From: Gymnothorax reevesii
Taxonomy: Eukaryota > Chordata > Actinopteri > Anguilliformes > Muraenidae
Assembly: GCA_029721435.1 (NCBI GenBank)
Contig: CM056583.1
Span: 69,558,120 to 69,622,119, forward strand
Reading direction: 5' to 3'
Length of the DNA: 64,000 nucleotides
Shown: positions 56,190 to 64,000 of the stretch, piece by piece
How the letters are laid out: each line of letters opens with the position of its first letter
Position numbering within the stretch: position 1 is the first letter of the stretch
Notes under the pieces: model-generated
Told to the model about the DNA's origin: nothing
The model's database searches: none
What the model saw: only the letters and a program-made list of their open reading frames with translations
Made by a program: the position numbers and the translations under genes

Positions 56190-57360
56190 TTCTCTCAACA
56201 TTCCTTCTGACATTTTACACTCTTAAAATGAAGTAGTGATACTAACTTGACCCAAAACAGGAAATATTTACGAGGATTAAATGTCAGGAATTAAAAGGTA
56301 CCTATGTAAAGTTCTGACTTTAACAGTAGTGTGTGAATATGTAGCATGTATTAATATTATAACAGAAAAAGAAACCATCAAAAATATATTTGACTTACAT
56401 AGTATAAAACCTAAACACATATTACATGCATACTTAAATGCATGTTTCTGAAGGCCCAGCCCTAATTTAAGAACCCCAGCACTGTTTTATCTCATGTATT
56501 GGGGTAATTCAAGCACAAATATAGATCTTCTCACTGCTGTCACGCTCTAAAATTTTATCCAAAACATTCTGCAACTCTCATGTATTATCGTCTCATTATC
56601 ATAGCAAACAAAAATCTTCATTAAGGTGATAAAATTAGGCATTAAGCCATTCAATTGCAGGAAATGGAAAACTCAATTTCCCTTGCATAGTGATTGACAC
56701 CACTACTTAAATTAAGGACAGGAATATAGCAGAAATAATTAAAAATCTTTTTTCTTCTAATTAAAGATGTTTTAACTTAATTGGAGACCTGCATGCACCT
56801 ACTGTTTTTCTCTTAAATATCAATGTTCTATCAGTGCCTACTGTGCCCTCACAAATAATTATGATGCATTGTTTTATATATCTAAATTGCCTGACCAAGG
56901 TGCAGGCTTAAAATAGTCTTGTCTAAGTTACTTTAATTCTTGAAACTACTGCTGCAGTGTTTTACCAGTTGTGACCTACTGTATATTACACTAACATTAC
57001 AAACTCTATTTTCCAGCCTAATCACACTTGCAATTCCGTAAGAGCAGATTGAGAGTTCTGTCCCCTCAAATCAGTCTCAGTTTGCTGAATTTGATGATTT
57101 CCACTTGTTGCTGATGCTTGACCTGACAGAAGGCCAGCATTGCTTCTTAGACGTTCCAGTTTGTACTGATTGTTTCTGATTTATGATCTCAATGAAATCT
57201 AATTATGTAGTAAATAATATCTAGTTTAAAATGTCAAATAAGTAGCTTATACAAACAATCATCATAAACAATTTGATTCATAACATGCGTTACTACTGTC
57301 AAAATTTTGGCTGTATAACTTAGTCTGGCTATCTTCGATAGTAATAAGTTTAGCTATTGT
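56190..57360. other. intergenic sequence, nothing recognised
   Basis: AT-rich with no exon, RNA gene or repeat boundary recognised. Confidence 0.45.
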
Positions 57361-58164
57361 TTGTTCACAAAGTTCTGCCCGTCTAAAAAAATTCACACAC
57401 TTTAATATCTTGTCTTTAGCTTAGATCATGGTGCACATTCATCCTGGCATTGTTTCGACAATCTTATGCAATGTTATAACATTTATTTTCAACCACAGTT
57501 GAATGAATCTTTGGCTGATCTTGTATTGATGATCGTAGAGATTTAAACCACACACTCCATAAAGCCTTCTCCAGTTCATCCCAGAGACCTTCAACAGGTG
57601 AAGGTCAGGATTCTGTGGTGGCCAATTGATGTGTGAAAATGCTTCCTCAAGTTTGCTGAACTACTCTTTCAAAATTCAAACCTGATGAATCTTGGCATTG
57701 TCATGCTGCACTCTGCCAATGCAGTAACTGATTAAAAAAATTAATTGAACGATAACCTGGTCATTCTGTAGGTTCTAATTGGCTGCTGACTTCATTTCAG
57801 TGCTCAAAATGTTGTTGAGTTTAGATCTGACAAATTGAAGCGACCCAGATCTAGAATAGAGTAAATCTGGACTCATTAGACCACATGACCTTTTCCCATT
57901 GGTCCACAGTTCAATATTTATGGTCCTAAGTCATTTTCACAATTAGTCTCACTAACAAGTGGCAGTCCTGTGGCCAAGCAGCTGTTTAGACCCAATCCTG
58001 CAAGTTCTTGATGCATTATGTACCAGTAAATGCTTTCACTTTCACAATTAAACATAGCCATGAGTTGCAATTTCCATTTTTAAGGATGAGACTTCTCAGA
58101 ATGTTTTGGCAATCCGTGATAGTGATCATTCATGATTTTTTCTGAGCAATTTCTTCCGCTAGGT

Positions 58165-58350
58165 TCATGGCTTACCACTATCCTTCCAGGTTTTAATAAT
58201 GTGTTGAACAGTTCTTAACCCAATTTTAGTAGTTTTAGCAATCTCCTTCGATGCTTTCTTTGCTTGATGCAGGCCAATAATTTGACCCTTCTGAAAGAAA
58301 GTAAGATCTTTCCATGACCACAGAACATGTCTTCTGAAATGGTTGTTCAA
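58165..58350 (-). pseudogene. Tc1 transposase N-terminal remnant
   Basis: The frame reads WKDLTFFQKGQIIGLHQAKK, then SKEIAKTTKIGLRTVQHIIK and TWKDSGKP. This is the first helix-turn-helix of a Tc1 transposase with its typical TVQ-IIK-WK-SG ending. The sequence downstream on the minus strand (to about 57500) keeps family landmarks such as GGGATGAACTGGAGAAGGC but is frameshifted. Confidence 0.8.
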
Positions 58351-58452
58351 GAAATGAGAAGCAACTCTCTGCGTCAGTTAAGGTTAAAAAAACTTGCTGC
58401 CAGCTGTAAGATATTAAGCACGGCTGGAATTATCCAATGGAAGGCTCTAACC

Positions 58453-59180
58453 CAGGGGTCCCCAAACCCGGTCCTGGGGCCTCCCTGTGTATGCTGGTTT
58501 TCGTTCCAATCAGAATTTCCATCATGGTATTTTAATAAGCTCTTAATTAGTCCTAATTAGGTGCATTTTGTGTTTAAAGAAGTTATTTGCTGTCTTAAGC
58601 CAAATTTTAATCCATGTGTGCCATGAAGAATAAAAGACCCTTGAATATACAGTTTTGCTTTGTTTTTTTTCTCTCTCTCTCAAAATTGCAAACCATTTCA
58701 GATAATTCTTTAACATTTTCAACATACTTTAACACTGAGTAAATCACTTACCACCAAATCAGGTTGCTCAACACAGGTGATTAGAATACTTTCAAAATAA
58801 TTTGCTTGCACTCAATGACAAAAACATAACTTGAAACAGGTTTGACTATCATTGTCTTGTCTGGTAAATTGTAAGTTTTTTCAACCATGTGCCCACAGTT
58901 TCACCAATTAGGAACCCACTGATTTTTTTCCTTTGATTGGGTAAAATTTTATTCCTCTTTTTGTATAGTTGTTACTCATGTATCGCAATGTGGATGTGGA
59001 ATTTATTCCTCACAGTATGTATGCATATCTGTCAAAATACTGTATGTCAAGAGGGGATAAATTGCTGCTCTAAATTTAAATAAGACAAATGAACAGCCTG
59101 TTAAAATCCTACGATTGCAATCAAGGGTGGATTAAAAACCAAGATACACAAGGCCCCAGGACCGAGTTTGGGAACCACTG
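58453..59180. mobile_element. non-autonomous hAT element, 728 bp, perfect 8-bp target duplication
   Basis: Begins CAGGGGTCCCCAAACCCGG and ends CCACTG. The two ends form an inverted repeat of about 45 bp (CGGTCCTGGGGCC is shared). Exact 8-bp duplications CTCTAACC lie at 58445-58452 and 59181-59188. No hAT transposase is encoded. It is inserted in the Tc1 copy around it, so it is younger. Confidence 0.92.
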
Positions 59181-59282
59181 CTCTAACCTATTTGCTCAGG
59201 TAAATCCAGGTGGTGACTTTTTTTTCTGGCCAGGCATGTGTTCATATGGGTTATTTGCAGGAGACACTATATTGTCATACGG

Positions 59283-59483
59283 CAGGGGTGTCCAATCTTA
59301 TCCAGAGAGGGCTGGTGTGGGTGCAGGTTTTTGTGCAAGCCAGCAGTGCTACAGCACCTGATTCCACGAATTAAATAATTAGGGGTTTCAATTAGGACCT
59401 TGGTGGGTAGAATCAGGTGTGTTGGGCACCAACAAAAACCAGTACCCACACCAGCCCTTTCTGGATAAGACTCTACACCCCAG
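59283..59483. mobile_element. hAT-type MITE, 201 bp
   Basis: Inverted ends of about 50 bp: the left reads CAGGGGTGTCCAATCTTATC and both ends share GGGCTGGTGTGGGT. Near-perfect 8-bp target duplication: TCATACGG (59275-59282) and TCATATGG (59484-59491). Distinct in end sequence from the MITEs at 431 and 6444. Confidence 0.85.
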
Positions 59484-59754
59484 TCATATGGGATATTTAC
59501 ACAGGTTGATTTGACGCCCAAAGTCTGATTTTTGGAATTGACTGGGTACACGCTGCCAGATTTTTAGGGCATAAACATTCAGCAAGAACCTGTCGATATC
59601 TAAGAGATGAGGCAGGTATTTTCACATCATCTCGAGTAGTATAAATTCTGGAGGCGGGGCCACAAAACTTTTTAGCATCCTGCGTTGAGTTATTTTCAGC
59701 TGTTTACATTAGTCTATTCAATCAGCACCCTCAATAAGAGGCATGACAGTATGG

Positions 59755-59965
59755 CTGAGATATCACAGGAAGCCAAGAGGCAAAGTGACGCAGTAGGTAG
59801 CACTGTTATCTCGCAACAAAAAAGTTGTGAGTTGGAATTTGGCCTGGGTCCCTTCTGTGTGGTGTGTGCATGTTTGCTGGGGTTTACTCAGGGTTAATCT
59901 GCTTTCCACTCTCAAGGTGTGAATGTGAGGCTGATTGGAGACTCTAAATTGTCCATAGATAGGCG
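59755..59965 (+). repeat. tRNA-derived SINE, degraded fish type
   Basis: AAGTGACGCAGTAGGTAGCA (A-box region), then a worn B-box region and the diagnostic tail GGCTGATTGGAGACTCTAAA with TTGTCCATAGATAGG. This matches the widespread teleost SINE-like repeat with a GTGGTGCAGTGG-type head. No target duplication was resolved. Confidence 0.7.
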
Positions 59966-60179
59966 TATCCAAGTGAATACTTTGCGAAAGTTCCTACACA
60001 TTTAGGGTATGACAGATGACAAGACACAGCTGTGAAATAATATGTCTACATTGAACTGGATCTAGGTCCTTTGGAAGCGTAATCCTCCCTCTCTGATTTC
60101 TGTCTGTGTTTGTTTCTTATTTTGCTATACTTCCTTTCATTCCGGTCATAGCATTTGGCGTCTTGAAAAACCAACCATC

Positions 60180-60250
60180 ACAGATTGCAAGGAATTTTGA
60201 GATTTCATGATCTACAGTCTATTATTGTCATTTCTCAAGTCATGTTGCTT
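60180..60250 (+). mobile_element. fragment of the CAACCCC Tc1-like transposon
   Basis: ACAGATTGCAAGGAATTTTG followed by GATTTCATGATCTACAGTC matches the transposase start region of the family seen at 40690. Only about 70 bp remain. Confidence 0.5.
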
Positions 60251-60259
60251 CTGCAGTTT

Positions 60260-61100
60260 TCAAATATTTCCACCAAACATTTTGTATTTTCAAACTGCTG
60301 AAAATTAGTGAAAAAAATATGCAGATATCCAGTCAATTTCCTCACTTCCATAATTCCGGTGCAAATGTGTAAAGAACTTTAGGAAACCAAATTAGTCGAC
60401 ACCTAGCTAGTTAGCTTTTGAACAGTAGTGGAAATTCGGAAATGATATTTCCCATTCAGCTCTTTCGGAACTTTGCAAAATTAATTTTGATGCAAATTTG
60501 AAATACCTTCAGCACCTTTATATACTGAACTTGATTAACCACTAGGATGTTATTGCCTATCTACCCACTGGTTCTGGTAAAGACTTTATTTCTTGAACCT
60601 GGCAGACACTGTTGTTTGCTCAATAAGCTTTATTCAAAGATCAAGCCAAACAAAAAATCTAACTGTGACCTGTTTGCGGACTTGGCAAATACACTACAAT
60701 CTACCAAACAAATCATTGCTTTCTAGCTTGCTCACAACCGTGACATTAGTAGCTAGCTAGTCAGACAAATGCAACAAGCTCAATAACATTTGCAACTAAC
60801 CTCCAAATTTGTGTGTTTTTCACTAAAATGTGGAGGAAGTCCACATCTGGAGTGAGGCTCTTCCGCGCATTTCTTCTAATGTTCTCTTTCAATGGGTTCA
60901 TCAGCATGTAATCGCTGCTAGCATGCTCTCTTGGTTATGTTTCCGAGGAATATATATTTTCTCAAACAATTTGATGTGATTGTTCAAATACTCTTCTGGT
61001 ATGACAAGAATTTTCTTTGGGAGATGACAGCTTCCTCTTCTCAAATTTTAACAGGCTGAATGAGTGACTTATCTATTTAGCATTAGCAGATAGTGAGATA
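60260..61100. other. intergenic sequence, nothing recognised
   Basis: Unidentified sequence between two fragments of the same Tc1-like family, probably inserted or highly diverged DNA. Confidence 0.35.
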
Positions 61101-61106
61101 GTCTGA

Positions 61107-61465
61107 CTTGAGAGACTATTAATATTGTTAAAATATTCAAAGAATCTGTAAAAATAAAAAGATATTAAATGCAGGCAATCTTCAAGCCTGCAGATCCCAC
61201 ATCCTTAAAAACTGACATCCTTCCATAATGAACATTACCACATGGGTCTGTGAATATTTCACAAAATTGCTATCTGTAAACCCAGATCAACACTGCATCT
61301 GTGAATGCAAATTAAGACTACACTTCAAAATCAAAGCCATGTATATCAACAAAATCCAAGAATCCTGCTGACTTCTGTGGGCTATAACACAGCTGAGATG
61401 GACTGGTACAAAATGGAAAAGTGTAATCTGGTCCGAATAGTCCATATTTTTCATCTTTACGAGAG
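61107..61465 (+). pseudogene. Tc1-like transposase pseudogene fragment
   Basis: Same family as 40690: ATTGTTAAAATATTCAAAGAATCTG, then CACATGGGTCTGTGAATATT and GAGATGGACTGGTACAAAATGG, ending with GTCCGAATAGTCCATATTTT. Many stops. It ends abruptly at about 61465 where unrelated sequence begins. Confidence 0.7.
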
Positions 61466-61529
61466 TAATTGACCGGCGGTCTCAATGCCAAAGAAAAAAT
61501 AGGAAAATCCTAATTTTTTATCTACACAT

Positions 61530-61730
61530 CATACTATAATTTGAGGAACGTTTGTCTGTTTGTCTGTCTGTTTGTTCCCCTACTCCTCCGAGGTCCTCTG
61601 ACGGATCTTCACCAAACCTGGTGGGTCTATGTAGGTTGTCCATGGAATTGTCCTTGAGGGGTTAGTTTTTTGAAAGGTCAAGGTCACTGGGGTCAAAGGT
61701 CAATTTTTCGCACGCCACGGGTAATTCACT
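61530..61730. repeat. dispersed-repeat-like block
   Basis: GTTTGTCTGTTTGTCTGTCT tract followed by a CCGAGGTCCTCTGACGG and TCACCAAACCTGGTGG segment that resembles a repeat seen across animal genomes. Class not determined. Confidence 0.4.
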
Positions 61731-62289
61731 AGTAGTTCAAAAACCAGCATCTATGCCCATGGCACCAAGAAGGCTAAATTTATGCTGAAGTGCACATATA
61801 AATTTTGGAAGTGCGACACACGTTGGCATTAAAGTAATAGCTTTTTCAGGGATGCCACATTCAGCTTACAGACTGTACCACAGCATAGCTTTGCTGTCAA
61901 AGGGTGCAGGTTTAAGACTGTCCTGCGATAGTCCAGACCTGTGAGGTGCATCATGGGGCACAGAATACAACAGCAATGACCCCGAACTATTGTGCAGCTT
62001 CAGAAAAATATGAAAGAAGACTCCAAGGAAAAACTAAATAAATGTTATTTGGGTCTCTCATAGAATGTGTGTGTCTGGAAAGAACTTTAACGTTGACCAG
62101 TTAAAACCTTAATTATCATGACTGTGCACTGTTTTAATTTAATTCATGTGAAAACAAACTTGCATTGATCATTAATTTTTTTTTGACATTTTACACACTG
62201 TTTTTTGAAGTTTTGGTTGTACATTTCCCTCTGTTGTGCCAGCCCTGACTCCGGCTCCGTGGATTCTGCTGAATCATGCTCATGTTGTA

Positions 62290-62320
62290 AAATACATTCA
62301 GGTCCAGAATTATTGGCATC
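62290..62320. mobile_element. isolated Tc1 terminal-repeat fragment
   Basis: GGTCCAGAATTATTGGCATCC matches the end type of the ATTATTGGCACC Tc1 family. No partner end was identified. Confidence 0.4.
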
Positions 62321-62496
62321 CTGAATAAGAATGGAAAAAAAAAAGCTGCAAATAATGAACAAAAATGTTCATAAATTCATACACTCATCAAGTTCAAATG
62401 TGCAGTAAAGGGAAAGTACATCTGTTTACAATTAATAGAATACACTCATAATTTTTATGAAAACTATGTGAGGGAACCACACCCTCTGCTGTGCGT

Positions 62497-62585
62497 AATA
62501 TTATTAAAAGATTCAGGGAATCTTGATAAATCTCTATGTTCAGGATGAGGTTGAAAATCAATGCTGGGTGCCCCTGATCTTTAAT
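62497..62585 (+). pseudogene. second Tc1-like transposase fragment
   Basis: GTAATATTATTAAAAGATTCAGG then GAATCTTGATAAATCTCTAT overlaps the region also present at 61107, so this is a separate copy of the CAACCCC family. Confidence 0.6.
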
Positions 62586-62594
62586 TTTTCAGAT

Positions 62595-63135
62595 GGCAGT
62601 GTCACAGATGGAGGAATGGAGAAATGGAGGGAGCCAAGAGCAGGATCAGAGATACAGAATGAGCTTTGTTAGCAGACGAGGTCAGAGATCTGGCAAACTG
62701 TGCAATGCAGGGTAGGCAGATCATAGTCGGGGGACAGGCAGAGGTCAAGCAGTGGCAAACAGAGTTCACGGAAAGAGGCTGATCAGAGTTGAGGTAGGTC
62801 CTAGGTCAAAACCGTAGCACCCCTGGAGGGAGGAGGAGATACTAGGTTAGAGAATAATGATCAACAATAAAGACAACGAGCAGAGAAGCAGCTAATAAGA
62901 AAACAAAGAAGATACGGGAAGTAGGAAAAACAATTAACACTGAGAAATGAAAGAAAGTGAGCTCAACATGAACGAAGGTCAATGGTCTGGCGAAGGGGAG
63001 ATGAAACACATGAACTGAAATACACAGAGAGTACAATTAACACTGAGGGTTGGATGCAGGAAGAAGGCAGAGGAATTAACATGTGGAGGCGCGAAGCCAC
63101 AAAACAATAATTGAATGACTGAAATGAATCAGGAT
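62595..63135. repeat. LTR-retrotransposon-like repeat candidate
   Basis: AG-rich text (GGACAGGCAGAGGTCAAGC, GCAAACAGAGTTCACGG) resembles LTR or untranslated regions of fish LTR retrotransposons. A TGTCAC start near 62602 is possible, but no matching end or target duplication was found. Confidence 0.3.
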
Positions 63136-63509
63136 GACAAACCAAAAAAAAAAAAAAGAGATGCAGACAGCCCAACTGCAGAGAAAATTAATTAATGCAG
63201 AATCAGGACATAAACAGGCATTGCATCGAAAAGCTACTTGCTGCTATGATGCATGTAACTACATCGGCTGGGACTACTTTGTAAAATATTTGCCAATAAA
63301 CACCATTCATCATCACTTCTGAAATTGCCAGTGAAGACTGTTCAGTGCTGCCAGGAAGCCAAATGTCAAATGTATCCGCAGACAATGTTGTTTTTTTCTG
63401 AGCTTCAGCTCATCTGAAGTGAACTGAAGCACCTTGTAAATTTGCTTTTGTAATATCAGTGAACTTATAAAGTTGAGTATAGAAAGACTGGACATTGTGT
63501 TCATTTAGC

Positions 63510-63930
63510 CAAAAAAGAAAAGGGCCATCTCGGTTGTGACCAAAAGCCATTGTCTGTCATGGTGAGTGTTCATGCCCGCACCATGGGTAATTTGATCAAC
63601 CGTATGGGTACTATTGCTGTTGATGGATTTATTGACATTGTGAAGCAACACGCTGCCTTCTAGGTGACATTTTTACTAGGATGCCCCAGCTTATTTCAAC
63701 AAGACATTGGAAAGCCAAATTCTGAAGGTGTTAACTTCCTATTTGGTTAGCTTGGTTGCTAGACTGGCCTACCTGCACTCCAGATCAGTCGACCATGGAA
63801 AATATATTGTGCTTTAAGACAAGAAAAATAATATAAATAAAAAAGACTCCCGACGCAGAGCAGTTGAAGGTGTGTATAAAAGAATATGGGAAAAAAAAAT
63901 TCTTCAAAACTGAAAATACAGGTGTCCTCC
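63510..63930 (+). pseudogene. Tc1-like transposase pseudogene, C-terminal part
   Basis: Continues the family order: GGGCCATCTCGGTTGTGACC, GCACCATGGGTAATTTG, CCCCAGCTTATTTCAACAAGAC, CTAGACTGGCCTACCTGCA, GAGCAGTTGAAGGTGTGTAT. It probably continues the fragment ending at 61465, with about 2 kb inserted. Inactive, and runs near the window end. Confidence 0.7.
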
Positions 63931-64000
63931 ACTCCCTAAATGATTTCTTGTGGGTCAGTTAAAGGAGAAAGATAGTGGTAAAAAATGTAATTTCTCTGGA

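Larger units (their letters stand above)
57366..59240 (-). mobile_element. Tc1 copy carrying a hAT insertion
   Basis: Ends are related to the 541-bp copy at 50962: left CTGCCCGTCTAAAAAAATTCAC, right end inverted GCCTGGCCAGAAAAAAAAGT. Minus-strand transposase remnants run from about 58350 to 57500. A 728-bp hAT element (58453-59180) with perfect target duplications interrupts it. Removing that element restores the expected order of Tc1 sequence. Confidence 0.8.

Overview
The window is vertebrate nuclear DNA, most likely from a ray-finned (teleost) fish. Introns follow GT-AG rules, gene density is very low, dinucleotide and trinucleotide microsatellites are abundant, and there is a dense load of fish-type DNA transposons: several Tc1 families including a Sleeping Beauty-like copy, hAT and Harbinger remnants, and foldback MITEs. 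The species cannot be named from the sequence.

Only one host protein-coding gene can be supported: lhx5, a LIM-homeodomain transcription factor, on the minus strand. It has five coding exons (27428-27259, 24345-24122, 20529-20252, 17830-17665, 6338-5983). Spliced, they give an uninterrupted 397-residue protein with two LIM domains, an acidic Ser/Thr/Asn-rich linker, a homeodomain and a Pro/Ser/Tyr-rich C-terminal region ending in AVW. All splice sites are canonical and all exon phases agree. Intron 4 is 11.3 kb and is swollen by nested Tc1-type elements and a MITE beside the last acceptor. The upstream side (about 27.8-28.0 kb) carries a perfect CRE and a CCAAT box.

Layout: 1-5.98 kb is 3' flank with one hAT-like MITE and several homeobox-motif-rich or GC-rich blocks that are candidate conserved regulatory DNA. 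5.98-27.43 kb is lhx5. 27.43-35.4 kb is upstream intergenic DNA with promoter sequence, microsatellites, an AC-rich minisatellite and two enhancer-like blocks. 35.4-64 kb is a transposon graveyard: a Tc1 with long IR/DR ends carrying a foldback insertion (35.5-37.3), a Tc1/mariner-like copy split by a LINE fragment (40.7-43.7) followed by a TAG-repeat hotspot, a third Tc1 (47.3-48.7), a solo LTR with a perfect 5-bp target duplication (49.27-49.60), foldback MITEs, a Harbinger remnant (53.8-54.4), tRNA-derived SINE-like sequences, a Sleeping Beauty-like half element (55.4-56.1) and a Tc1 carrying a 728-bp hAT insertion (57.4-59.2). All transposase and reverse-transcriptase reading frames are broken.

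No novel multi-gene system is visible. The most informative observations are the complete lhx5 model with its lineage-specific residues, candidate regulatory blocks around it, and clean insertion signatures (exact target-site duplications) for several mobile elements. Family assignments of repeats rest on recognised terminal sequences and transposase-like peptides, not on a database search.
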